A DNA stretch of 64,000 bases. Origin: Streptomyces sedi. Its GTDB lineage: Bacteria; Actinomycetota; Actinomycetes; Streptomycetales; Streptomycetaceae. The stretch spans positions 372,001 to 436,000 of the forward strand of contig NZ_VDGT01000003.1 of NCBI RefSeq assembly GCF_006335015.1. The letters are read 5' to 3'. Within the stretch, counting starts at the first letter, position 1. Every line of letters starts with the position of its first letter. The notes beneath the pieces were generated by a model that did not search any database, was not told the origin of the DNA, and worked only from the letters and a program-made list of their open reading frames with translations. Shown in pieces: positions 18,028-27,966 of the stretch. Both the position numbers and the translations under genes were made by a program.

Positions 18028-18056
18028 CGCCCGGGCGGCTCCACGCCGCCCGGGCG
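18028..18056 (-). terminator. terminator after DUF2079 gene
   Basis: A perfect 12-bp GC stem (18028-18039 with 18045-18056) has a 5-nt loop, 55 bp past the stop codon. Confidence 0.75.
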
Positions 18057-18110
18057 CCGGGCCGTGTGTGCGGTTGCGACGGGCCGCGCGGGCGACACGC
18101 CGGAGCGGGG

Positions 18111-19529
18111 TTACTCCCGCTGGAGCACGAAGTAGCCGGCGCCGTCGGCGAGCACGGTGTACCGGGCGTCCGGGTAGAGCTGCGCGGCCCGGCGCACCAT
18201 GCCCTCGCGCGTCCCGCCGGGGTCGTGGTACGCCAGGTACTCGGGCGCCGCGATGTCGCGGTCGCCGATCCAGAACACCCGGCAGCGGCCGGTGAGTCGC
18301 GCGACCGGCCGGACGTTGGCCGCCACCTCGGCGCCGTCCGGCACCGCCCGGAGCACCCGGTCGCCCTCCTCGGCCACCGGGCCCGGCCGCCAGGTCGCCG
18401 CGTCGGTCAGCTGCGCGGCCGGCAGCGACGGCAGCAGCGCCAGCGTCGCCCCCAGCAGCCCCGCCGGCAGAAAGCGCGCGTAGTCCCGCAGCCAACGCGC
18501 CGACGTGCCCCCGACCGAGGCCAGCGCGTCGACCAACGCCAGGGCCAGCACGGGCATCAGGACCGCGCTGTAGTGGAAGTCCGTGCCCCAGTAGTGCGTC
18601 TCGTGCGAGACGAAACGCCAGCCCAGCGTCGGCAGCGCCACCAGCAGCAGCGGGGAGCGCAGTGCCAGCAGCCCGCTGGTCGGCAGCAGCAGCCACAGCA
18701 GCGTCTCCGCCTTGGTGTCGGCGCCGGCCCACAGCGCCGCCCACGGGCCGCCCCCGCCGCCCTCCTCGCTGAGCTTGGTCCAGTAGTCGTAGCCGCCCCC
18801 GGTGTTGAACGACGGGATCAGCACCCCCAGCGTCAGCGCGCACAGCGCCGCGCCGAGCACCGCCACCCCGCACGCGGCGCGCGCCACCCGGGGCGCCCGC
18901 CCACGCGCCCGCCACGCGACCACCAGCGCGATCGCTGCCGTGGTGAGCCCCAGGTCCTCCTTCACCAGCACCAGCGGCAGCGCGTACAGCAGCGCGGCCC
19001 GCCACCGTTCACGCAGCAGCGCCTCCAGCGAGAACGCGATCAGCGGCACCGCGAAGCAGATCTCGTGGAAGTCGAAGTCCACGGCCCGCTGCACGCCCCA
19101 GGAGAGCCCGAAGACCACGCCGACGGTCAGCCCGCGCACCCGGCCGAGCAGCCGGATGCCGACCCTGGTCACCGGCACCGCCGCCAGCGCGAAGAGCGCG
19201 GCCTGCGCCACCAGCAGCGTCACGGGGGAGGGAAAGACCCGGTAGAACGGGGCGAGCAGCGCGGTCACCGGGCTGAAGTGGTCGCCCAGGATGAGGAAGT
19301 CGGCGCCCTTGAGGTCGGCCACCGGCCGCCGCAGCTCGGAGTAGGAGCGGACGGCCTGCTCGAATATCCCGAGGTCCCAGGAGCGGGTCCGCAGATCGCG
19401 GTAGCGGCCGACGGAGAGCACCGTGTACATCGCGAAGAGCACGCCGGCCAACACGTAGGGGTCCCGCGCGGTGCGCGCCGGCCGCTCAGCGCGGACCGGC
19501 TCCACCCGCTGCCGCTCGATGGTCGCCAT
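18111..19529 (-). CDS. DUF2079 polytopic membrane protein
   Basis: The 472-residue protein starts at ATG 19529. It has about ten hydrophobic helices, a conserved N-terminal block SWDLGIFEQAVRSY and GDHFSP, and a mid-protein HEICFAVPLIAF block. These identify the DUF2079 family. DUF2079 proteins resemble GT-C-like membrane enzymes (an early luminal loop with conserved acidic residues), so a lipid-linked glycosyl transfer role is possible but unproven. The C-terminal 80 residues form a soluble domain. The gene is monocistronic between the nrdA regulatory region and the cstA-ybdD terminator. Confidence 0.8.
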   Translation of the reverse strand: MATIERQRVEPVRAERPARTARDPYVLAGVLFAMYTVLSVGRYRDLRTRSWDLGIFEQAVRSYSELRRPVADLKGADFLILGDHFSPVTALLAPFYRVFPSPVTLLVAQAALFALAAVPVTRVGIRLLGRVRGLTVGVVFGLSWGVQRAVDFDFHEICFAVPLIAFSLEALLRERWRAALLYALPLVLVKEDLGLTTAAIALVVAWRARGRAPRVARAACGVAVLGAALCALTLGVLIPSFNTGGGYDYWTKLSEEGGGGGPWAALWAGADTKAETLLWLLLPTSGLLALRSPLLLVALPTLGWRFVSHETHYWGTDFHYSAVLMPVLALALVDALASVGGTSARWLRDYARFLPAGLLGATLALLPSLPAAQLTDAATWRPGPVAEEGDRVLRAVPDGAEVAANVRPVARLTGRCRVFWIGDRDIAAPEYLAYHDPGGTREGMVRRAAQLYPDARYTVLADGAGYFVLQRE

Positions 19530-19600
19530 GCCCGTTCCCTCGCCCTCCCGTTCCCCGTCAGGACGAACGCTAGGACAGTGCGGGCCCCCGGCGTGCGGCG

Positions 19601-19630
19601 GCCCCCGGACCGGGGCGGGTCCGGGGGCCG
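19601..19630 (-). terminator. terminator after ybdD
   Basis: A perfect 11-bp stem (19601-19611 with 19620-19630) has an 8-nt loop, immediately past the ybdD stop codon. Confidence 0.7.
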
Positions 19631-19637
19631 GGGCGGA

Positions 19638-19844
19638 TCAGCAGCAGCCGTGGTGCGCGGTGGGGTCCGCGTACTTTCGGTCGGTGCGCCACTTCTCGAA
19701 CTCGCGGCGGCTGAGCACCTTCGCGTCCGGGTCCTCGCGCGCGACGCGTTCCCGGTAGCGCGCGTAGGCGTTCTCGCCGGTCAGCTCGGTGACATACCAG
19801 CGCACCCAGGACAGCGCCCGGCGCGGTACGGCCAGCACGCTCAT
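19638..19844 (-). CDS. YbdD/YjiX family small protein (DUF466)
   Basis: A 68-residue protein starts at ATG 19844, overlapping the cstA stop codon by 4 bp (ATGA). It contains the family pattern YVTELTGENAYARYRER and ends in a His/Cys cluster (HHGCC). YbdD/YjiX proteins are almost always encoded right after cstA/btsT carbon-starvation transporters and are thought to assist them. The biochemical role is unknown. Translational coupling suggests matched stoichiometry with the transporter. The frame is embedded in the long minus-strand frame that ends at 19638, so the true start must be chosen by homology. Confidence 0.88.
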   Translation of the reverse strand: MSVLAVPRRALSWVRWYVTELTGENAYARYRERVAREDPDAKVLSRREFEKWRTDRKYADPTAHHGCC

Positions 19845-22114
19845 CGGCCGTCCCCCTCCGCGTCCGCGTCCCTCGCGCCCGCGCCGTTCCCGTTCCCGTG
19901 GGCATCCGCGTCGCCGGGCGCCTCCTCGGCGCGCTCCTCGGGGAAGCCGCCGCCCGGGCCGAGGCCGGCGCGCACCAGCTCGGCCTTCTCCTCCCTGGTG
20001 GCGATGAGTTCGGCCGGCGCGACCAGCCGGGACCTCACGTAGGGCGCCTCGTGCAGCCGCACCGTCTCGGGGGAGCTGATCGCCTTCAGCGCGACCCGGA
20101 AGGCGTCGATGAAGACGACCACCACCAGTAGCGCCAGCGTGCCGGCGAGGAAGGCGTCCAGCGTCGCGTTGTTGACGATGGTCCGCATCTCGCCCATGTC
20201 GGAGGCGCCGGGCAGCAGCTGGCCGGAGTCGATGCCCTCCTGGTACTGGTCGCGGCGGGCGAGGAAACCGACGGCCGGGTCGCCGGAGAAGACCTTCTGC
20301 CAGCTGGCCGTGAGCGTCACGACGGCCACCCACGCCATCGGCACGGCGGTCACCCAGGCGTACTTCAGCCGCCCGGACTTGATCAGCAGCACCGTGCAGA
20401 GCCCCAGCGCCAGCGCGCCCAGCAGCTGGTTGGAGATGCCGAAGATCGGATAGAGCGTGTTGATGCCGCCCAGCGGGTCGTTGACGCCGACCCACAGCAG
20501 CCAGCCCCACAGGCCCACCACCGCCGCGCTGGTCAGCAGGATGCCGGGCAGCCAGCCGGTGGAGCGGAAGCGGCTCATCCGCGGGTGGGTGCTCGCCAGG
20601 GCGTCCTGGAGGATGAAGCGGCCGACCCGGGTGCCGGCGTCGATGGCGGTCAGAATGAAGAGCGCCTCGAACATGATGGCGAAGTGGTACCAGAAGCTCA
20701 TCATGGCCTCGCCGCCGAGGATGTCCGAGAAGATCGAGGCCAGCCCGAGCGCCAACGTGGGCGCCCCGCCCGTCCGGGAGAGCAGCGAACCCTCCTCCAC
20801 GGACTCGGCCGCGGCGTTCAGTTGTTCGGGTGTGACCACGAAGCCCCAGGACGTGATCGTCTCCGACGCAGCCTGCACGGTGTCCCCGATCACCGCCGGG
20901 GGCGCGTTCATCGCGAAGTAGACCCCCGGGTCCAGCACACAGGCGGCGGTGATCGCCATCACCGCGACCGAGGACTCCATCAGCATCGCGCCGTAGCCGA
21001 TGCTGCGGACCTGGGTCTCCTTCTGGATCATCTTGGGCGTGGTGCCCGAGGAGATCAGCGCGTGGAACCCGGAGAGCGCGCCGCAGGCGATCGTGATGAA
21101 GACGAACGGGAAGAGCGAGCCGGCGAAGACCGGTCCCTCACCGTTGCTCGCGAAGTCGGTGACCGCCTCCATCTGGAGCGTGGGCAGCGTGAAGACCAGC
21201 GCCAGCGCCAGCAGCCCGATGGTGCCGATCTTCATGAACGTCGACAGGTAGTCGCGCGGCACCAGCAGCAGCCACACCGGCAGCACCGAGGCGGCGAAGC
21301 CGTAGATCACCAGCCACACGACCAGGGTGCGCGGCGAGAGGGTGAACGTGTCGGCCATCCCCGAGTTGGCCACCCAGCGGCCGGCGACGATGACGAACAG
21401 CAGCAGGGAGACGCCGACGATGGTGACCTCGGAGACCCGCCCGGGGCGCAGATAGCGCAGGTAGACGCCCATGAAGAGGGCGAGCGGGATCGTCATGCCG
21501 ACCGAGAACGTGCCCCAGGGCGACTCGGCGAGCGCCTGCACCACGACCAGCGCCAGCACCGCCAGCAGGATGATCATGATGCTGAAGATCGCGACCACGC
21601 CGGCGACGCCGCCCACCGGGCCGATCTCCTCGCGGGCGATCTGGCCGAGGCTCTTGCCGTCCCTGCGGGTGGAGAAGAAGAGCACCACCATGTCCTGGAC
21701 GGCGCCGGCGAAGATCACGCCGACGATGATCCAGATCGTTCCCGGCAGATAGCCCATCTGCGCCGCCAGCACGGGACCCACCAGCGGCCCCGCGCCGGAG
21801 ATGCCGGCGAAGTGGTGGCCGAGCAGCACCCGCCGGTCGGTCGGCTGGTAGTCCAGACCGTCCTCCAGCCGCTCGGCGGGAGTGGCCCTGCTGTGGTCGG
21901 CCCGCAGCACCCGGCGGAGGATGAAGCGGGAGTAGAAGCGGTACCCGATCGCGTACGAGCCGAGCGCCGCGGCCACCATCCACGCCGCGGAGACGTCCTC
22001 CCCGCGGGCGAGGGCCAGCATGGCCCAGCCGATCGCGGCGACGACGGAGACGACGCTCCAGATGACGATCGAACGTGGTCGCGCCTGGCGCGCCGCCTGC
22101 CTGAGGAGTTGCAC
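19841..22114 (-). CDS. cstA: carbon starvation protein A, pyruvate/peptide transporter
   Basis: The 757-residue integral membrane protein has about 16-18 hydrophobic segments and starts at GTG 22114 behind GGGAGAG. Conserved CstA blocks are clear: HHFAGISGAGPLVGP, FAGAVQDM and SGFHALISSGTTPK. Family members (E. coli CstA, BtsT) import pyruvate or peptides during nutrient limitation. The last 60 residues form a charged cytosolic tail that is Gly/Asp/Asn-rich (repeated DADA and NGNGAG), more low-complexity than E. coli CstA. It forms an operon with ybdD and lies downstream of dasR on the same strand. Confidence 0.94.
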   Translation of the reverse strand: MQLLRQAARQARPRSIVIWSVVSVVAAIGWAMLALARGEDVSAAWMVAAALGSYAIGYRFYSRFILRRVLRADHSRATPAERLEDGLDYQPTDRRVLLGHHFAGISGAGPLVGPVLAAQMGYLPGTIWIIVGVIFAGAVQDMVVLFFSTRRDGKSLGQIAREEIGPVGGVAGVVAIFSIMIILLAVLALVVVQALAESPWGTFSVGMTIPLALFMGVYLRYLRPGRVSEVTIVGVSLLLFVIVAGRWVANSGMADTFTLSPRTLVVWLVIYGFAASVLPVWLLLVPRDYLSTFMKIGTIGLLALALVFTLPTLQMEAVTDFASNGEGPVFAGSLFPFVFITIACGALSGFHALISSGTTPKMIQKETQVRSIGYGAMLMESSVAVMAITAACVLDPGVYFAMNAPPAVIGDTVQAASETITSWGFVVTPEQLNAAAESVEEGSLLSRTGGAPTLALGLASIFSDILGGEAMMSFWYHFAIMFEALFILTAIDAGTRVGRFILQDALASTHPRMSRFRSTGWLPGILLTSAAVVGLWGWLLWVGVNDPLGGINTLYPIFGISNQLLGALALGLCTVLLIKSGRLKYAWVTAVPMAWVAVVTLTASWQKVFSGDPAVGFLARRDQYQEGIDSGQLLPGASDMGEMRTIVNNATLDAFLAGTLALLVVVVFIDAFRVALKAISSPETVRLHEAPYVRSRLVAPAELIATREEKAELVRAGLGPGGGFPEERAEEAPGDADAHGNGNGAGARDADAEGDGR

Positions 22115-22256
22115 GTGGTCTCTCCCGCGTCTACCGGCCGGTTCTGCCTGACTGACGTGGGAATCTAGGCCACGCGAGCCCCGTTGACCATGGGGTGTGC
22201 GCCGCCCGGTGTGACTTCAAGCGCGCGCGGCGCGTGTGCGGGGCTCGGGGCGGGGC

Positions 22257-23018
22257 TCAGGAGGGCGTCGGACGCTCCAGGTTGGCGACGAACTTGTAGC
22301 GGTCCCCCCGGTAGACGGAGCGCACCCACTCGACCGGCTCACCGCCGGTGTCCCGGGAGTGGCGCGAGAGCATCAGCATCGGCAGTCCGACGTCCGTGCC
22401 GAGCAGCCCGGCCTCGCGCGGGTTGGCCAGCGAGGTCTCGATGGTCTCCTCGGCGTGCGCCAGATGGACGTCGTAGACCTCGGCGAGCGCGGTGTACAGC
22501 GAGGTGTAGCGCACCAGGCTGCGACGCAGCGCGGGGAAGCGCTCCTGCGAGAGATGGGTGGTCTCTATGGCCATCGGCTCGCCGCTGGCGAGCCGCAGCC
22601 GTTCGATCCGCAGGACACGCCCGCCCTCGGGAAGGCCCAACAGGCGGCTCAGCCGCTCGTCCGCGTTGATGTAGCCGATCTCCAGCAGCTGGGAGGTGGG
22701 CTCCAGACCCTGCGCGCGCATATCCTCGGTGTAGGAGGTGAGTTGCAGGGTCTGCGAGACCTTGGGCTTGGCGACGAAGGTGCCCTTGCCCTGGATGCGT
22801 TCCAGGCGGCCCTCCACCACCAGCTCCTGCAACGCCTGGCGCACGGTGGTCCTGGAGGTGTCGAACTCGCTCGCCAGTGAACGTTCCGGCGGCACCGGAG
22901 TGCCGGGTGGCATGGTCTCCGTCATCTGCTGAAGATGACGCTTGAGGCGGTAGTACTTCGGGACGCGTGCCGTCCGAACCCGGTCGGCGGCGTCCGCCGC
23001 ACCCGTTTCACCGGCCAT
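22257..23018 (-). CDS. dasR: GntR/HutC-family regulator DasR
   Basis: The 253-residue start at ATG 23018 (RBS GGAGGGG) matches known DasR proteins, which have about 14 residues before [12 protein letters not shown]. The open frame extends upstream to 23582 but has no homology there. Residues 17-85 are the winged-helix domain ([22 protein letters not shown]), and 95-245 are the UTRA effector domain. DasR binds dre sites and is released by glucosamine-6-phosphate. It controls GlcNAc/chitin uptake, development and antibiotic genes. It is divergent from dasA across a region with dre-like sites. Near identity to S. coelicolor DasR makes this assignment very secure. Confidence 0.97.
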   Translation of the reverse strand: MAGETGAADAADRVRTARVPKYYRLKRHLQQMTETMPPGTPVPPERSLASEFDTSRTTVRQALQELVVEGRLERIQGKGTFVAKPKVSQTLQLTSYTEDMRAQGLEPTSQLLEIGYINADERLSRLLGLPEGGRVLRIERLRLASGEPMAIETTHLSQERFPALRRSLVRYTSLYTALAEVYDVHLAHAEETIETSLANPREAGLLGTDVGLPMLMLSRHSRDTGGEPVEWVRSVYRGDRYKFVANLERPTPS

Positions 23019-23174
23019 GTCCCACCCCTCCGACGCGTTGTTTTCTGCCGTCACCGGCTCCTCCGAAAGATCGCGGCTGACATCGTGGCACGGGCCGGTC
23101 CCGGTCGCCGCCCCAGGGCAGATGTCGGTCCGGTAACGGACCCGCCCGGGGAGTCGTCGGCCCTTGACACCCTT

Positions 23175-23215
23175 CCTGGTCTGGTCCAGGCTCCGGTCAA
23201 CTGGTCTAAACCTCT
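23175..23215. promoter_or_regulatory. two DasR-responsive elements (dre) upstream of dasA
   Basis: CCTGGTCTGGTCCAGG (23175-23190) and ACTGGTCTAAACCTCT (23200-23215) each match the dre consensus ACTGGTCTAGACCAGT at about 12 of 16 positions. A TTGACA hexamer (23164-23169) abuts the first. The pair lies 78-118 bp upstream of the dasA GTG. Confidence 0.82.
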
Positions 23216-23292
23216 TGTCTACACCACTATCGCGACGGCCGTCCCGCGCCACCACCATGTGGACGGGTTCCGGCACTGAGAAGGAGGGTGAC

Positions 23293-24552
23293 GTGAAGCG
23301 CAAGCTGATCGCTGCTATCGGCGTGGCCACCATGGCGGCCACGGTCGCCGCCTGCGGTTCCGGCGACGACGGCGGAGGTGGCGGCAGCTCTGACGCCATC
23401 ACCGTCTGGCTCATGGACGGCTCGGCCCCCGAGGAGTGGGTCGACGAGCTGAACGCCGCCTTCGAGGCGGAGCACGGCATCACCGTCAACGTCGAGATCC
23501 AGCAGTGGGACGGCATCCAGGACCGGGTCACGACCGCGCTCTCCGAGGACGGCACCGTCGACGTGCTGGAGATCGGCAACACCCAGACGGTCGGCTACGC
23601 CAACACCGGCGGCCTCGCCGAGCTGGGCGACCTGGCGGGGGAGCCGTGGAACGAGGCGATGCTGGAGTCCGCCGAGGTGGACGACACGCTCTACGCGGCA
23701 CCGTGGTACGGGGCCAACCGCGTGGTGATCTATGACAAGGGCATCTGGGAGGAGGCCGGCGCCGAGGTGCCCACCACGCGCGAGGAGTGGATCACCGCGC
23801 TGGAGACCCTCCGGGAGAACAGCGATGCGGAACCGATTTACCTGCCAGGACAGAGCTACTACGTGATGGGCGGATTCGTCGCCGACGAGGGCGGCAGCTT
23901 CGCCGTCGAGGACGGCGACGGCTGGGCCGGCGCGCTGGCCACCCCCGAGGCGCAGGCCGGCATGGAGTTCTACGGCGAGCTCCAGGAGTTCTCCACCGCC
24001 CCCGCCGAGATCGACGAGGCCGAGCCCCAGCAGTCCGTCGACATCGTGCCCAACGGCGAGGTCGCCTCCTGGATCGGCCTCGGCTGGGAGGCCGCCGGCG
24101 CCGTCGCCGCCATCGAGGAGCAGGGCGGCGAGGCCGACTTCGGCTACTTCCCGATCCCCGGCGAGACCCCCGACCAGCTGGGCCACGTCTTCCTCGGCGG
24201 CTCCAACCTCGCCGTCTCCGGCCGCGCCGGGAACTCCGAGATGGCCAACGAGTGGCTGGCCATGGCCACCTCCCAGGAGTGGGCGCAGAAGTTCGTCGAC
24301 GCCAACGGCGGCGGCGTGGTGCCCAACCGCACCGACGTCACCGCGACGCCCGAGGAGGGCAGCTTCGCCGAGGCCATGGTCGCCTCCGCCGACGTCGGCT
24401 ACCTGCCGCCGCTGACCACCGGATGGGCCAACGTCGAGACCGACCCCAACCCGATCAAGGAGCTCATGACCAAGGCGCTCAACGGCGAGGACTACCAGGC
24501 CGCCGCCGGCGAGGCCGACTCCGAGATCACCGACCGCATCAACCGCGAGTAA
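23293..24552 (+). CDS. dasA: N,N'-diacetylchitobiose ABC transporter, substrate-binding lipoprotein
   Basis: The 419-residue lipoprotein starts at GTG 23293 behind AAGGAGG. A lipobox (VAAC, Cys about residue 20) is followed by a Gly/Ser linker and a family 1 solute-binding domain ([29 protein letters not shown]). In S. coelicolor DasA captures chitobiose released from chitin, working with the membrane proteins DasBC and a shared MsiK-type ATPase encoded elsewhere. It is divergent from dasR with dre-like sites between them. An intercistronic hairpin separates it from dasB, which would let the abundant binding protein be made in excess. Confidence 0.96.
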   Translation: MKRKLIAAIGVATMAATVAACGSGDDGGGGGSSDAITVWLMDGSAPEEWVDELNAAFEAEHGITVNVEIQQWDGIQDRVTTALSEDGTVDVLEIGNTQTVGYANTGGLAELGDLAGEPWNEAMLESAEVDDTLYAAPWYGANRVVIYDKGIWEEAGAEVPTTREEWITALETLRENSDAEPIYLPGQSYYVMGGFVADEGGSFAVEDGDGWAGALATPEAQAGMEFYGELQEFSTAPAEIDEAEPQQSVDIVPNGEVASWIGLGWEAAGAVAAIEEQGGEADFGYFPIPGETPDQLGHVFLGGSNLAVSGRAGNSEMANEWLAMATSQEWAQKFVDANGGGVVPNRTDVTATPEEGSFAEAMVASADVGYLPPLTTGWANVETDPNPIKELMTKALNGEDYQAAAGEADSEITDRINRE

Positions 24553-24563
24553 GCCCACCCCAG

Positions 24564-24592
24564 GGGGTGCCGTCGCCCGTCGACGGCACCCC
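24564..24592 (+). terminator. intercistronic attenuating hairpin between dasA and dasB
   Basis: A perfect 12-bp stem (24564-24575 with 24581-24592) has a 5-nt loop, 11 bp after dasA. It sits inside an operon, so it more likely attenuates or stabilises the dasA mRNA 3' end than ends all transcription. Confidence 0.7.
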
Positions 24593-24625
24593 TCGCCCTT
24601 GTTCGCCACCCGAGGGAAGACACGC

Positions 24626-25609
24626 ATGACCGTGCACATCGAGGAAGCACCGGCACCACCACCCCCGGTCGAGGGCACCCGGGGCCCGGGGGAGAACCGC
24701 CGCCCCCCACGCCGGAGAGTGCCCTCGGGCCTGGTGCCCTACCTGCTGCTCGCGCCCGCGGTGACCGCCATCCTCGCGGTCCTCGGCTACGCGCTCTTCA
24801 GGAACGTGCTGATCTCCCTCCAGGAGTTCGGCCGCAAGCAACTGATCTCGCGCACCACCGAGTGGACCGGCCTGGACAACTACAAGGCGGTCCTCCAGAA
24901 CGAACGTTTCTGGGACTCGCTGGTCCGCACCTTCCTCTTCATGGCCGCCAACGTGGTCCTGATCATGATCATCGGCACGTTGCTGGGGCTGCTGCTCAAC
25001 GCCCTCGGCAAGAAGATGCGCCTGGTCCTGGCGATCTCGCTGGTCGCGGCCTGGGCGATGCCGGTCATCGCCACCACCACGGTCTTCCGCTGGCTCTTCG
25101 ACACCCAGTTCGGCGTCGCCAACTGGCTGATGCGCACCCTCGGCTTCTCCGGCTACGACCAGCACAACTGGTTCGGCAGCGGCTTCTCCACGCTGACCAT
25201 CGTCACCCTGCTGATCGTCTGGACGTCCGTCCCGTTCGTCGCCCTCAACCTCTACGCCGGGCTGACCACCGTCAGCGGCGAGATCTGGGAGGCCGCGCGG
25301 ATGGACGGCGCCTCCTCGACGCGGATCTTCTGGTCCATCCTGCTGCCGATCATGCGGCCCTTCTTCATGATCACCACGTTTCTGGAGATCATCTGGGTCT
25401 TCAAGGCGTTCGCGCAGATCTACGCGATGAACGGCGGCGGACCCGACCGGCAGTCCGAGACGCTCCCCGTCATGGCCTATGTCGAGGGCATGGGGCAGAA
25501 CCAGTACGGCATGGCCGCCGCGATCTCGGTGCTGACGCTGGTGATCCTGATGATCGCCATGTCCTTCTACTTCCGGCTGATCCTCAAGCAGGAGAAGGAG
25601 AACTCATGA
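24626..25609 (+). CDS. dasB: chitobiose ABC transporter permease DasB
   Basis: The 327-residue permease starts at ATG 24626 (GAGGGAAG RBS). Another ATG at 24599 is too close to the hairpin. Six transmembrane segments and the EAA loop (EAARMDGASSTRIFWSILLP) mark a MalF-type binding-protein-dependent permease. The N-terminal 35 residues are Pro-rich and cytosolic. It pairs with DasC to form the channel for N,N'-diacetylchitobiose. The stop codon overlaps the dasC ATG (ATGA). Confidence 0.95.
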   Translation: MTVHIEEAPAPPPPVEGTRGPGENRRPPRRRVPSGLVPYLLLAPAVTAILAVLGYALFRNVLISLQEFGRKQLISRTTEWTGLDNYKAVLQNERFWDSLVRTFLFMAANVVLIMIIGTLLGLLLNALGKKMRLVLAISLVAAWAMPVIATTTVFRWLFDTQFGVANWLMRTLGFSGYDQHNWFGSGFSTLTIVTLLIVWTSVPFVALNLYAGLTTVSGEIWEAARMDGASSTRIFWSILLPIMRPFFMITTFLEIIWVFKAFAQIYAMNGGGPDRQSETLPVMAYVEGMGQNQYGMAAAISVLTLVILMIAMSFYFRLILKQEKENS

Positions 25610-26418
25610 GGAAGCTCTGGCTCAACGGCACGGCCCTGGTGCTGTCCGTGCTGTTCATCTTCCCGGTCTACTGGATGCTCAGCACCTCCCTCAAGGACAA
25701 CTCCCAGGTCCTCACGAAGGACCCGGTCTTCTTCTTCACGCCGACCTTCGACCACTACTCGACGGCCACCGGGGTCGACCTCTTCTGGACCTATGTCGCC
25801 AACAGCTTCGTGGTCACCGTCGGGGCCGTGCTGCTGGCCCTCCTGGTCGCGCTGGCCGCCAGCTTCGCCATCGCCCGGATGGAGTTCAGGGGCCGCCGGG
25901 GAATGGTGATCGCGGTGATGATGGCGCAGATGGCGCCCTGGGAGATCCTGATCATCGTCGTCTACCTGAACGCCAGGGACGCCGAGATGCTCAACAGCCT
26001 GGTCACCCTGACGCTCATCTACTTCGTCATGGCGCTGCCCTTCACCATCTGGACGCTGCGCGGCTTCATCGCCGCCGTGCCGAAGGAGCTGGAGGAGTCG
26101 GCCATGATCGACGGCTGCAACCGGGCCCAGGCGTTCCTGAGGGTGATCTTCCCGCTGCTCGCCCCCGGCCTCATGGCCACCTCGCTCTTCGGCTTCATCG
26201 CGGCGTGGAACGAGTACGCGATGGTGCTGGTGCTCAACAAGTCCCCCGAGGCCGCCACCCTCCCGCTCTGGCTCACCCAGTTCCAGACCAACTTCGGCAA
26301 CGACTGGGGTGCCACCATGGCCGCCTCCACGATGTTCACCGTCCCTGTGCTGATCGTCTTCCTTGTTCTCCAGCGACGGGTCACCGGCGGGCTCTCCGCC
26401 GGGGCCGTGAAGGGATAA
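25606..26418 (+). CDS. dasC: chitobiose ABC transporter permease DasC
   Basis: The 270-residue MalG-type permease starts at ATG 25606, overlapping dasB by 4 bp. It has six membrane helices and an EAA motif (EESAMIDGCNRAQAFLRVIFP). No ATPase gene is in the cluster. Streptomyces energises Das and other CUT1 importers with the shared ATPase MsiK. The next gene begins 7 bp later, so dasABC and the hexosaminidase gene form one transcription unit. Confidence 0.95.
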   Translation: MRKLWLNGTALVLSVLFIFPVYWMLSTSLKDNSQVLTKDPVFFFTPTFDHYSTATGVDLFWTYVANSFVVTVGAVLLALLVALAASFAIARMEFRGRRGMVIAVMMAQMAPWEILIIVVYLNARDAEMLNSLVTLTLIYFVMALPFTIWTLRGFIAAVPKELEESAMIDGCNRAQAFLRVIFPLLAPGLMATSLFGFIAAWNEYAMVLVLNKSPEAATLPLWLTQFQTNFGNDWGATMAASTMFTVPVLIVFLVLQRRVTGGLSAGAVKG

Positions 26419-26424
26419 CGCTCC

Positions 26425-27966
26425 ATGACCACCGTGGTACCCGAGTCCGACACCCTCACCAGGGACGCGCTGGCCGTTCTGCAACCCACCTTCGCCGGGA
26501 CCCACCGCGCCCCCGACTGGCTGCTGGCCCAGCTGGAGAACGGGATGACCGGCGTCGGGCTCTTCGGCAGGAACGTGGTCTCCGCCGAGCAGCTCGCCGA
26601 ACTGACCGCGCACCTGCGCCAGGCGCGTCCCGACGTGCTGGTGGCCGTCGACGAGGAGGGCGGGGACGTCACCCGCCTCGACGTGCACGGCGGCTCCTCC
26701 GTGCCCGGCAACCACGCGCTGGGCAGCGTGGACGACCCGGAGCTGACCCGCGAGGTCGCGGCCGAGATCGGCCGCCGGCTCGCCGCCTGCGGGGTGAACG
26801 TCAACTGGGCGCCGTCGGCCGACATCAACTCCGACCCGGAGAACCCCGTCATCGGTGTCCGCTCCTTCGGCGAGGAGCCGGGACTGGTCGCCCGGCACAC
26901 CGTCGCCTACGTGGAGGGGCTCCAGTCCGCCGGCGTCGCCGCCTGCGTCAAGCACTTCCCCGGGCACGGCAACACCAACGTCGACTCGCACCACGCCCTG
27001 CCGCGCATCGACATCGACCTGACCACCCTGCACGAGCGGGAACTGGAGCCCTTCCGCGCGGCGATAGCCGCCGGCACCCGCTGCGTGATGAGCGCCCACA
27101 TCCTGGTGCCGGCGCTCGACCCCGACCGTCCCGGCACCCTCAGCCCCGCCGTGCTGGGCGACCTGCTGCGCGCCCCGGTCGCCGACGGCGGCCTCGGCTT
27201 CGACGGGCTGATCTACACCGACGCCATCGAGATGCAGGCAGTCGCGGGGACCTACGGCCTGGAACAGGGCTGCGTCCTGGCCGTCGCGGCCGGCGCCGAC
27301 GCGCTGTGCATCGGCGGCACCCCCTCCGACGAGGCGGAGGTGCTGCGCCTGCGCGACGCCCTGGTCAACGCCGTCCGCTCGGGCCAACTGCCCGAGGAAC
27401 GCCTCCACCAGGCAGCCGAACGCGTCCGCGCCCTCGGCCGCTGGACCGGCACCGCGCGCGAGCACGCCGCCGTCCCCGAGGCCAGCGGCGTCGGCCTGAC
27501 CGCTGCCCGCCGCGCGGTGCGGATCAGCCGGGCCGAGGACGGCCCGTTCCGGCCGCTGACCGAACCGGCCCATGTGGCCACCCTCAGCCCGGCGGCCAAC
27601 ATCGCCGTCGGGGAGGAGACCCCGTGGGGCCCGGGCGCCGAACTGACCCGGCTGCTCCCCGGCACCACCGTCAGCGCCCACGCCGGCACCGACGCCCAGC
27701 GCGCCGGCTCGGCCGGGCTGGCCGAGGAGGTGCTGGCGGCGGCGGGGGAGCGCCATCTGGTCGCGGTCGTCAGGGACCGCCACCGGCACACCTGGATCGC
27801 CGACACGGTCACCGAACTCGTCGCCGCACGCCCCGACACCATCGTCGTGGAGATGGGCGTCCCCCACGCGGCGCCCGTCGGCGCGACTCATCTGGCCACC
27901 TATGGCGCCGCCCGCGTCTGCGCCCAGGCCGCCGCCGAGATCCTGACCGGCCACCAACCCGGCTAG
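26425..27966 (+). CDS. dasD: glycoside hydrolase family 3 beta-N-acetylhexosaminidase (NagZ/DasD type)
   Basis: The 513-residue protein lacks a signal peptide, so it is cytosolic. The GH3 NagZ signature KHFPGHG (176-182) is followed by the Asp-His dyad D187/H189 that replaces a Glu acid/base in NagZ-like enzymes. The nucleophile is D266 in YTDAIEM. It would cleave imported chitobiose to GlcNAc. The C-terminal 140 residues form an additional alpha/beta domain as in longer actinobacterial GH3 enzymes. It starts 7 bp after dasC. S. coelicolor DasD occupies the same place. Confidence 0.92.
   Translation: MTTVVPESDTLTRDALAVLQPTFAGTHRAPDWLLAQLENGMTGVGLFGRNVVSAEQLAELTAHLRQARPDVLVAVDEEGGDVTRLDVHGGSSVPGNHALGSVDDPELTREVAAEIGRRLAACGVNVNWAPSADINSDPENPVIGVRSFGEEPGLVARHTVAYVEGLQSAGVAACVKHFPGHGNTNVDSHHALPRIDIDLTTLHERELEPFRAAIAAGTRCVMSAHILVPALDPDRPGTLSPAVLGDLLRAPVADGGLGFDGLIYTDAIEMQAVAGTYGLEQGCVLAVAAGADALCIGGTPSDEAEVLRLRDALVNAVRSGQLPEERLHQAAERVRALGRWTGTAREHAAVPEASGVGLTAARRAVRISRAEDGPFRPLTEPAHVATLSPAANIAVGEETPWGPGAELTRLLPGTTVSAHAGTDAQRAGSAGLAEEVLAAAGERHLVAVVRDRHRHTWIADTVTELVAARPDTIVVEMGVPHAAPVGATHLATYGAARVCAQAAAEILTGHQPG

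Noticed and set aside
22257..23582. 441-residue DasR frame
   Set aside because: The N-terminal 188 residues lie in the dasR-dasA control region and have no relation to known DasR; start 23018 fits the family.
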